Source of the DNA: Cyprinodon diabolis | Taxonomy: Eukaryota; Chordata; Actinopteri; Cyprinodontiformes; Cyprinodontidae | Assembly (NCBI GenBank): GCA_030533445.1 | Contig: CM060080.1 | Location: forward strand, 7,923,717 to 7,987,716 | DNA: 64,000 nt | Direction of reading: 5' to 3' | Part shown: piece after piece, positions 23,201-35,200 of the stretch | How positions within the stretch are numbered: position 1 is the stretch's first letter | Layout of the letters: every line of letters starts with the position of its first letter | Program-made: the position numbers and the translations under genes | Notes under the pieces: generated by a model | What the model saw: only the letters and a program-made list of their open reading frames with translations | Database searches by the model: none | What the model was told of the DNA's origin: nothing

Positions 23201-26200
23201 TTTTTATTACGATTTATTTTTGTAATCTGAATAAAACGTTAAAATTTACCTTTTTTTTTTTCTCCTTAATAACGCCTCGCCATTATTGGTTCCGTCCCGA
23301 TAGCGGAACCAATAAAAGCGTTGTTGCGGCCGGGACATTTGGGAGATGCGCCATTAACTTTTTGTCTGGAAAATATGAGCAAGTGTAAATGTAACCAAAA
23401 TTGTCTCCAGCCAAGAGTTTTCTCCATGGCTAAAACCAGGGAACATACATGAGGCTCAGTGGATTTTGTTGAAAAAGTCATTCAAGCTCAGAACGATGGG
23501 AATTAAGGCAGTGGAGTCGCACATGCGAAGCACGAAACACAAAGCGTTAAAATTGAGTTACCGAGAAACAGCCGGTATTTCTCAGTTTTGTTCCACCCTT
23601 GTCTCTGCAAGGCCTCCACTTATCACCAAATCTAACATACTAAGAAAACAATACAAAGAAAAATAGCTGCAAAAAAGACTTAGCACTGGTTATGTTGTGG
23701 CTTTAAAACTGATTTGTTTTGTTCCCTGCTAAAACAAAGTTTGTGAATTCAGTTAAATAATTGTTAAAATATATCTGTCATTTGTGTGTTTTTAGCTTTC
23801 TTCCTGTATGGGAAGCTTTTCAAAATTTGAAACATTAGTGCAGTGGTTTATGTTAAAATAAACCTTTGGGTTAAGTTGTCGCAAGCAGGTTTTTCTTGTG
23901 TCTGTGAATTTGGTGTTAAATTTTTATTTCAAGTGGCATTAAAAAGTCTTGAATTTAACTTGCCTTATGCTGTAGGAACCCTGTCTTTCCAGAACTCCTC
24001 AATTGGATTTTTTTTTTAATTCCACCTTGTTTCTTTTCGTAAAAGGTCTTCTGTAAGTCGCTTTTGGCTATCCGATTATTGATCGAAAAAATAATCGACA
24101 GGTTAATCAATTTGCAAAGTAATCGTTAGCTTCAGCCCTGCTCAATCACATCCACAGGGCTTTATGAAAGTAGAATGATGATCATTAGTTTTTTTTTATA
24201 AACCACCTCATCTTTTCATGTATTTATTCATTTTTCAGCCGTAAGAAATCTGTGCTATCCAGAGAACGCCTTAAGCTCCTCTTCAAGCATCATTGTGAAC
24301 CTCAGAAGGGCAGCATCATTCTGAAGGTAGGAGCTCCACCACCATCTGCTCTGCAGGACGAACTCTCACCCGTTAGCTTCATCTGACTTCTGTTTTCAGC
24401 CCTCCACAGTGAAGCAGTACAGGCTCTCTGAGCAGACCTTCTCTCAGTTCTTCCCTGAGGACCCCCCACTATTCAGCCCCCCCTCTAATGGCTCCCCGGG
24501 ACAGGTATGGTTGGCTTTGACCCATCAGGATGTTATCAGGAATAACTGTAGTCTGTTCAACCACAGTAATCCGCTCGCTGTGGGTCACACCCTCCAGAAA
24601 GATGCTAAACCTCAGATTGTCTTTAGTTTGTAGTTAGATTATTGACACATGACCATAGCTTGGTTTGCTGCGTGGCAAATGTGTTTGTGGCGAACAATAA
24701 AGCCAAGTAACATTGAATTTGTGCTGCATGAAGCATAAATACAGTAACTTAAGCCCCTGTCACAGCATGACCATTTACACCTGTGTCTGCCTGAAGTACG
24801 AAAAATCTGGCAAAAATGCTGACATGCATTGAATAAGTTATAGGTACGTTCTATATAAGTCATGAGCACGCCGAAACACGTTGACAAATGGCGAGTACCA
24901 TGACGTATGCCAGCATATGCACATCCATGGGCCATCAGTTCCAGGTTAGTTATCTGATGGCTGACAGACGTTCAGTGTCGTTTCCTCATCAGTCGTGGCG
25001 TCTAGCTTATCCTAAACCTCTGAGTAACTTGTGCATAACTTCTGCGTAACTTATCCAGAACTTCTCTCCAACGTATAGCAACGTATCTGACGTGTTCCAG
25101 ACGAGCGCTGAACGTGTTTCTAACTTCCAGCTACTGTATAATGGCGTATTGGCAGTGTTTTGGTATAAAGGGGGTTAGTTAGTTAGTCAGTTCTCCTCCA
25201 GACTTCATCCACATCATAGGGTGAGCCAGAAGGTGAGTGTGATTTATCCTCCCTGTGTTCACGCTAGGGATGGAACGGTTTATGAAAACCGTCCAAACCG
25301 TTTGGTTCGACTGTTTCGGTTCGCGTGTGTTGCGTTCGGTTCATGCGCTGCTCCTTTTTCTCAGAGGCGAAGCGTTTACACTCCAGAGCAGAAGGTGGCG
25401 GTACTGCGACCAAAGCCAACCACCGGTAGTAAACAAGAAGAAGAAGAAGCGAAGCAGCGTAGCCGGGTGTAGCAGAAAAAAAGCAGTTGTGGAGAACTGT
25501 GTGGGTATGGTGAGTGGGAAAGAGCAGGAGTTGGAAGACGCGCCAGCAGCACTTTATAGGTCTGCTGTATGGGACCATTTTGCATTTAGAGTGACCTACG
25601 ATGACGGCGGAAAGAAAGTTGTGGATAAAAGTGCAACAGTGTGCAAGCATTGTGCAACACGTTTTGTTTATGCTAACAGCAACATGACCAACATGTCAGG
25701 CTAACCCCGAAATCCCACATACTCCGTCAGTGCTCCGCCCCGCTGCGCTCCAGACCGCCTGCAAAAAGCAAAGCATACAGCCTCCACTGTGGCTCCCGTC
25801 CGCTCCGCTCTGAGTTCCTTGGAGATCGTAGAGAGCATGCGCCAGATGATTAAATTCAAAGCAGCAAAACATGCGGAAATGATCCAGGGTTTCCGCGGAT
25901 CATTAAAAATAATTACAATTCATGATTTTTTTTTTTTTCATTAATTTCATAAATTTTTATGGGATTTCAGGGTAACAATCAACATATACAGAATCGAACC
26001 GAAAACCGTGACCACGAAACCGTGAACCGAACTGTAGATTTTGTGAACCATTCCACCCCTACTTCACGACCACCACCAACAAACTTCCTAGCAGACATGA
26101 CGCCGGATCTGCTGCCACCAAAAACATTCTTTCTCTCTTTTTATTTATTCTTTTTTATCTTGCTTGAGGTAAACAGCAGCTAGGTTAATACAATGATCAA

Positions 26201-29200
26201 AGACATCTTTTTCTGCTTTAACTGATGCAGCATAAAGGGCTGGTTATCCTCCTGCAGCAGTGTGTCGCAGTGAGCGTGACGCAGACATTTTTGATTTATA
26301 CTCAGTACTGAAGTGTGGTCTAAATTCCACATCACAATGCCAGAGGGACAATCATGAAATAGCTGTGGGTCTAAATACGGCCAAGGCAGTGAGGTGTAGC
26401 AGAATGTCTGCGGAGGGGGCGGGGACGTTTTTGCGTTCACCGCGACACCTACGCAGACGACCTAGTTTTGAAGTATAAATCAGCTTTAATGCCCATGAAA
26501 TGATGCTTCATTTTATGGGCATTACGCTGCAGTGCATTATGCAGAAGTTAGGCTGTGGTTGGACAGAAGCTCTGGACTCATTATGAATACTCTATGTAAA
26601 CATCCAATATTTAAATAATACATAGAAAGTTTAGCGTATGCCAGTGTTTTAGGAGATTCTGGGACGTCGGGCATACGCAGACTGACTGAAGGAGGACATT
26701 TTATCAGAAATGTTAAAATGCAGCTTTTCCAGTTTTTACATAGATTCTATGATCTATTTCCAGGCGACATCAATAAACATGCTGGAAGAGAAGCTTAAGT
26801 TGCTGCAGAAACGAGAGGAGATGGCTGCTGCAACCCATGAGAAAGCACGGCTGAAGAGGGAGCGGGAGGAGGTGCAGGAGGCCAAAAGGAAGGAGCGAGA
26901 GGACAAGGACAAGCTGAGGGAGGAGCAGAGACTAAGATTTGAGGAGGAGAAGCAGAGGAAGAGGAATGAACGGGAGCTCAGGAAGCTAGAGAAGGAGAGG
27001 GTGAGTAGCCATCTGTGTAAAGGTGGGAGGACAGTTCGGGAGAAAATATTAAAACTTTGGATTATTACCGACTGATCAACAGGAACGAGAGAAGCTGAAA
27101 GAAGAGAAGAAGAAATATGCTCAACGCCTGAGGCTGTTAAACCAACCCAGAGAGGATATGGAGTGTGAAGACCTGAAGGTCAGTGAACACAACAGCAACA
27201 GTGCGGAGACGTTGAAAAAGGGAAATCAGTTCTTCACTGATTGGCATCACACTTCCTTTCTGTTTATAGCTTTCTACACTCGTCATGAAAAATATTATTG
27301 AAGAATTTTTGAGTTTTAGCTGGTTTAACGAGAGCAGTGGGCTTTAGGCTGCCCTGCAAGGCTTTAAACCTGGGTTTGAATGGAGATTAAGCCATTCTAA
27401 AGCACATATCAAGGTGCTCATTTTGAGACTGGATCCATATTTATTTTTGATTCTGTTCATGGTGGAGAATCCTGCTTCACAGCAGCAGGTTCAGACAAAC
27501 ATCCTCTAAATATGCAGGGTCATCTTTGAGCAAACCTTTTCACTTTTCTTTCACCAGTTCACCACAGTTCTTCCAGCAGTCCACACTTTCTCTTCTCTTT
27601 TTCTCATCATCTTCTACTTCTTTCCCATCGCCCGGCTTGTCACAGGTATGCCTGCTGTGTCTAAAAGTAGCAGCAGCAGCAACCCAGACTGACAGCAGCT
27701 CATTGGATAATTTGGATCACATGCAGCCTGGTGCCAGATGCTCTGGAGGGCTTTACCGTATTAACAGGAGAAGCGGCACAAGTGACGTTAGACACTGTCG
27801 TCGGACAACATGCAGTAATTTATAAATGTTTTACATCCGGTTGGGTCCGGATTAGCCAGAAGGTGGGTCCGAATCCGGGGTACGGTCCGCTAACCCGTGA
27901 CCTCTGCTGTAATGCTATTACTTCACCCGTCCTGACTCCATCTGAACACCAACGAGGCCCCATCCTTGATCTGTAGGCTTCCCTTTGAACTTGAACCATC
28001 CTTTGCAGCTGCAGGAATTATTGGAAGGCCATAGACTGCTGCTGATGCTCTTCCACCATCAGAATGACTAGAGTTGACCTACGTGTGCAAAAAGCCTCTA
28101 CAGACAGTGTGGAAAGCTAGCCATGGCTGTATAGGAAAGGAGCATACACTTATTGGATCTGGTGGTGTTGAATTTGCTCATGTAAAAGGTTCAAAATGCT
28201 CTCTTGGCAGAAATCAGGCCTCATATGGCGCATTTTACACCACTGCATCTGAGCCTATGCATTGCACTAGGTAATGTATGGCTTGGAAAAAGCTGTATCA
28301 CCATGGAAACCTTTTGCATGAAGCTCTAGGCGGGGCGGGCCAATTATGTGGCATATGTAGATAACATGTGGAAGTAGGAGCCTGGATGTTGGCAGCTTCT
28401 GTCTGATGATCCAATCCTAGCTGATTGATCAGAGAGATCAATGCAGAGGATGGAGAAAATACCTGGTTTATTGTTTAATATGGATTACTGCAGTAGAGCC
28501 AGGGCTTGTCCATGCTGGTTATTATTTTTGCTTCTTTTACAGTATGTTTCTCTTTTTCTTTATTAAGTTGCATTTAACTTAGGCTAAGTACAAATTTGTT
28601 AGATTTTCTTTCAGCGTTTGGTAAAACTGCTGTTGTTGTGCCACCAGAAAGATAGAATACAGATTATGCGTAAAAATCCACATATAAAATGAGCTGCCTT
28701 GTCACTGCGTCTGCAGCCTTTATGTTCTGTGCAGCTGCACCACATTTCACACGAGGAAATAGAAAACGCAGAATCTCTGTTTTGATTTTTGGCCTTATCG
28801 CTGAGCCCTACCACTGATAGTTGATGGCAGAACATGGAGTCCACCAAGCTCCTGGGAAGGACTGGTTTTATGTGTCTGTCTATTGGTTCTGAAAGGCAAA
28901 ACCCAGAATCTCTTGTATTCCCACTAAGGAATGTAAAGTAGTTAACGAATGCTTTGATGTCAGATCACCATCTTTATGGTTTTCAGTGCTAAATGTCTGT
29001 GTTTGTTCTTTAAGGAGCTACCCAGCCCGGTCCCTGTGAAAACCCGACTCCCTGCTGAGCTCTTTGGAGAAGCTCTGATGGTTCTGGAGTTTCTGCGAGC
29101 TTTCGGTGAACTTTTTGACCTGAAAGACGAGTTTCCTGATGGAATCACTCTGGGTGAGAACATTTCTTCTTAAATATCTTTATATTCTATGATTTATGGA

Positions 29201-32200
29201 CGATTGTTTCTCTCTGAGTGGCTGAATAATGAAATTATTGCTGTTTAATGAATCCAAGCCTTCAGATGCCTTCAGATTTTTGATTCTTTTTTTCTTCTGA
29301 TAAAGATGCTTCTCTACAACAGAGTATTAGGGCCAGGCTAGAGATTTTTTTTTTCTTTTTCGTAATACAGTGAATCCTCGTTTATCGTGGGGGTTACGTT
29401 CCAAAAAGAACCGCGATAGGTGAAATCCGTGAAGTAGAAACCTTTATTTTTTACAGTTATTATACAATGAAATACTCCATACAACATTGAAATCAAGGAA
29501 CAAAAACTTTTTACAGGCCCAAGCATTTGTTTAACAAATAAAAGTACGGTATAAACGTTGTTAACTACTGTACTGTACTGTAAAATAATATAGTTATCAA
29601 TAAATAAATGAGTAATAATTTTAATCATCAATACGAAATGAAGGGTTAATATTGCGGGGATCAGCACCGCCCCGCCGTGACGGATTGGAACGGGAGAAAA
29701 GGAAAAATGAAAATACAAAGTACAGTAGGACAAATAGTGACTGACGTGTACAATACAGTATTTCACTGTTGTTTGACGGAGCCGCTGCATCCTGACTCTG
29801 CTCTGCTTCTTCTAAAGCCTGCGGTGCAAGTGTGTGTTTTTTGGAGAGAAGAACATGGTTATCGGTAGTTGTTGTCGCTCTTTTTTCTTCTGGGCCAAAA
29901 GATCCTTATAAACCGACATGCCACCATTGATTATGTTTGACAATAAAGTTTAACAATGCATGATGCAAATCCGTGAAGCAGCGAGACTGTGAAAAGCGAA
30001 CCGAATTATAGCGAGGGTTCACTTTATTACAAGAATAAAATAACCAGATATAACATTACAAGAATGAAGTCATCATACCACAATCCGTTTCAGAAAGAAA
30101 GCTTGGAGCTCCGCCCAGCAGATGACGACCGACCAGCTCAACCAATCAGCAACCTGATTCCACTTTCACATCCTGCCCAGTTTGATGCTGCTGCTAAAGG
30201 ATTTCTTTATTTGACAAACCGATGCCAATGTATAACTTCACATGATGCTCCACATTCCTCATTTCAGGGAAGACGGTGCTTCTTGTAAGAGTTATAAAAT
30301 ATAACTTTATTCTCATAATTTTAAGACTTAATTCTTGTAATTTTAAGACTTTATTCCCTTAATATTATGACTTTATTCTTGTAACTTTATGACTGTATTC
30401 TTGTGATATTACGACCTTGTCATAATTTTACGACTTTATTCTCTCCTTTAAAATAAAAAAATAAAGTCTTTAGCCTGGCCCTGATACTCCGTCGTACTGC
30501 TCTACCTAGAAGCTCTAGTGCAGGTTTGTTGTGGAGCTTTAGTTAGTTGTACTCCTCTGGACGCAGCGTCTCTCTGGAATTTAAACAGATCTGAGGTTCT
30601 GCTGCCTCTGTGTCGCATCACATGGGGTCCAACTAGGTCTGTCTCTACTATATGCTGTACTGTCTGCATTCTGAGTGTTTTTTTATTAAAAAGAAAATCT
30701 GGAGTCCTTCCATGAACCAGAACCTCACTGCAGCACCTGGTCTGGTTCTGATCTAATACGTCTGTTCCCAGCTCTGTCTATAATCACTCTGTCGTTCCAC
30801 AGGGGTTCTGGAGGAGGCTCTGGTCGGCAATGACCCAGAAGGACCTCTTTGTGAGCTTCTTTTCTTCTTCCTGACGGCCATTTTTCAGGCTCTGGACGAG
30901 GAGCAGGAGGAGGTGGCTAAAGATCAGGCTGAAGGTAGGAACAGGGGAAGCAAGCTGCACTGGTTTCAGGCCGTTTCCCAGAATAATGCCTCCATGTTTC
31001 CCTCCTGCAGGCCTGTGGGAGGCCCTGGACGATGACTCGGATCCCACTCAGTCAGCTCTGACCGCTGTGGCCTCGCTGGCTGCAGCCTGGCCTCAGCTGC
31101 ATCAGGGTTCTGGTCTCAAACAGCTGGACCTGGACAGCTGCACGCTGTCTGAAATCCTGCGCCTCTACATTCTGGCCTCTGGTGCCGATTGTAACCACAA
31201 CAATGCTAAGTTCCGGTACCAAAAACAGGGTGGCTTCACCGTCATGGACGACCCGTGTGTGAACCTGCGGTTGTCCGATCCGGTCCTGGTGAAGAAGCTG
31301 TCCTGCACTTCGGTTTATGACCTCACACCAGGTCAGTGAACCAAAATTATATGGTGGCGATGGTGCAACGGAGAGCCGCTCTTCTAGCCTCCTGGTTTAA
31401 ACCTGTCTGTACTGAATGGCTGTTAGCTATTCTGTCTTACGGCTTTAAGTACCGCCATCACTTGATCAGTCCTTCCTGTTCAGATGTGAAGTTCGCTTAG
31501 CAATTGTTAAAATAAAATACTGTTTTGTTTGCAGGAGAAAAGCTGAAGATCCTTCAGGCTCTGGTGGGGAAGCTGCTGACTTTAGCATCGAGCAGAGATC
31601 TGATTGAAGACTGCGTGGACGAACAGAAGGCAGCTAAACAGGAGCTGCGAGAGATCAGAGCTGAGCAGCACCGCAGGAAGCGGGAGGAGACGGCGCTGAG
31701 GTAAGAGTCCCATGCTGGGGGAAGCATCTAAAGACACAAACCTGAAGCATCAGCAACAGTTGGAACATGGTCTGACTGGATGCCATTTAGTTCTATTCAA
31801 GGAAACAAGAAGAACTGAATTATACAAGTGGTGTTAACTATCATAATTTCTCTTATTGTTCACAAAGAGCTTTGCTAACCCTAATGCACTATCATAGTGA
31901 GCACGAACACTGAGATTTGGTCCAAAGTTATAAACCCGTCATTCAGAGATTTCAAAAACTCCTCCTCCATCTTTCCCTTGGTACTAACCCAGCGTGGAAA
32001 CCTGTCTAAATACGTCTGACGTTTTTCTTCTTTAAGCTGGTTGTGTTTAATCAGATCACGTAAACGAAGCACAGAGCATCTAATTTTAATCATAGAGCAG
32101 CATCTGTTCACAGCTGATCTACTGAAGCACTTCCAGGTTCCTAGTTCATGAATATTGATCCAAAGCGGCTAATCTTTAACAATCCTTTTACAGAGAAGAG

Positions 32201-35200
32201 AAGTCAGTCCTGTATAATCCCATTAGCTATTAATATTTGATTAAATCATGAAGGGGGATTTGAATCCTTTTACACACCGTCTAATGAAATACAGTCAGAT
32301 TTAGCCTATTGATTTTAGTTGGTCTAACTAGGACCAAACTGCTAAACCGCCTTTAAGGCTTTTTCAGTGTCGCTCATCCTGAGCTTTGAGCAGCTCTAGT
32401 GTTGATGGAGCAACCACTCCCTCTTTTGCTACGTTCACGACGGACGCACTTTGGGCGGCAGAAGTAGCAGGTTTACATGTAAAGTCTTTGGTTGACGGGC
32501 ATCATAAGGTCGCTTTAAAGCAGCAGAAGCAGCGCCTCATGAGCTTCTGAAGCTCAGGACGCGATGCAAGACCAGTAGCTGCTGGAGTTGGAAAGATGGA
32601 ACTAGAGCTGCTGGCTGCGCCACAACAACCAATGAGAGAAGCTGATCTGGGAACTAGCAGGGAGACAGACACAGCACTGCTGATGCAGAGCGCTATGATC
32701 ACTTCTCTAAAACAGTTTAACACCTAAATTTACTTAGAATGTAGAAACCTGCCAGCAGAATATGTTTGCTTTTATTATCCTTTATTATGTACGTTAAAAA
32801 TGCTAATATCTACTTCCAGCCACCAGGAATGTTAGGGAAAAACCCCCAAGAGGCGACTGGTGAAGGTGCTATTTGCTATTATTTTACATTTCATCAGCGA
32901 TCTAAAGTAGAAAACAATCATTGTCAGTTTTGAAGGAAAGCCCTGCCTTCTAAGAGTGAGTCTCAGCTTATTTTTATTCTTTTTATTTCTGAGGTCAGAG
33001 GAGGACAAATGGTACATCTTAAAAAATGACTTTCATTCATTTAGACAAAACTGTTATTTTACTTGTAGAAAATGGACGGTTGTTGTTGACTGAATTTAAA
33101 AGTAGTGTACCGTATTTTCACGACTATAAGGCGCACATAAACGTCTTTTTTTCCCCTCAAAATGTGCGGTGCGCCCTTTGGTGCGGTGCGCCCTATGTGT
33201 GTTGTAACTGCGACTTTTGAGACCACCTCATTGAGGAGATGATGAAAGAGTGGCTGAATGTAGGAGACCAGGTGTTTTTTTTCCACTCATCACCATCGAT
33301 GTTAATCTGTGACTCCATGCGTGCCCATCTCACAGCTGATGTGAAAAACATGGTGAAACAAATGAATGCTGTGCTCGCTGTTATTCAACCGCTTGACATC
33401 GGTGTGAACCGGACGCAGCAGAAGCAGCGAGTTTACATGCAAAGTCAATGGTTGACGCGCGTATAGGCGCAGCAAAAGGTCCCTCAGCGCGTTTTGAGCA
33501 GCAGACGCAGTGCGTCGGGAGCGTTTAAGCATCTGACGCGCTTGACGTGCTGCTCGAGTTGGAAAAATGTAAGTTTTGCTGCTGGAAGCGCCGCATCAAC
33601 CAATCAGAGAAGCTGATCTGGGAGCTGACAGCGAGACAGACACATCGCTCTGATGACATATGATATTAAGGCAAATGAAAAGGGCTGGATGGATGAGGAG
33701 ATGATGAAAGAGTGGCTGAGGCACGTGTATGTGAGGAGACCAGGTGTTTTTTTCCACGCATCACCATCGCTGTTAATCTGTGACTTCATGCGTGCCCATC
33801 TTACAGCTGATGTGAAAAAAAGGTGAATCAAATGAACGCTGTGCTCGCCGTTATCCCGGGGGGTCTGACAAAGGAACTTCAACCACTCGACATCGGTGTG
33901 AACCGGCCGTTCAAAGTAAGGCTGCGAGCGGCGTGGGAGCGATGGATGACAGACGGAGACCACAGTTTCAGGAAAAGTGGAAGGCAGCGCTGGGCAAGTT
34001 ACGCCACCGTTTGGGCTAACGTGTCTGCTGGCACAGCTTTCGCAAAAGCAGGCATTATTTCTGAGGAGCCGCCCGGCATGGAAAGTGACTCTGACAGCGA
34101 AGAAGGGGAAACTGGCATGTCTGATTTAGCGCAGCTGTTTAATTCAGAAACAGAGGATGATGACTTTGATGGGTTTGATTAATACTTTGTAATAAATACT
34201 TGAATAAAGCACAATCATACTCAGGTTTGCTCCCGCTCTATTTTTCTACCTGAAAGCTTAATTCAACAGCAGCCTCTGGGCCAGGTCTCCTCCGGGTTCA
34301 CCGCAGCGGCTGGCAGGTGTTTTTTCATCTAAATAATATAAATCTTGCAGCTATATTTGCTGTGATCAGTGGGAATAAAGTAGTTTTAATATGTTTTAAG
34401 TGAGAAAGTCCACCTGAAAACTTAATAATTGCAGTCAGTTCATCCAGATTATCATCCTGCCTATACTATTTCTGTCGGAGGCGCTCAGACCCCCACCAGC
34501 GGTACAGCGACAGTAGAAATCACTTCAACAGCAGCCTCTAGGCCGGGTAGCCTCCGGGTTCACCGCGGCGGCTGGCAGGTGTTTTTCATCTAAATAATTT
34601 AAACTGCAGGCACCAGGATACCGGTAATAAAAGCGAACATATTCGTCGGCAGGTTTCAGGATTTTAAGTTAATTTAGGAGTGATCACAGCGCTCTGTCAT
34701 CTGCGATGTGTCTGTCTCACGGCCAGCTCCCAGGTTTGATTAATACTTTGTAATAAATACATGAATAAAGCACAGTCATACTCAGTTTTGCTCCCGCTGT
34801 ATTTTTAAATACGCATAGAGGTATTTAAATGTAGTAGAGAACATGTACCTGTATATAAACCCCGCGCCCTATAGTCCGGTGCGCCTTATGTGTGTGTTAA
34901 ATACAGAAATGGCACACATAACTAAGACTGCGCCTTTTAGTACGGTGCGTCTTATGGTCGTGAAAATACGGTAGCTTAATATGGCTAACTGCCCGAGCTA
35001 AAAGAGGCTAACCCATTAGCTGCTGAGCACAGCTAGCCACAGCGCTACCCAGCTCTCTTCTTTATATCATGGTCTAACAGTTACTTTGTTCACCAGTAAC
35101 AGAATTTTTTAAATTTTGTTATCAATCAGGTAAAACTTCATTGGTTATTAGACACGCTGACGCTACAGATGCTCCCGACTCGACACACTGACAATGCTTT

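Noticed and set aside
25264..25650. 128-codon minus-strand ORF
   Set aside because: Antisense to the BED-finger frame of the MITE at 25265-26061.
29338..29790. 150-codon minus-strand ORF
   Set aside because: It crosses the border of two nested MITEs and has no family resemblance.
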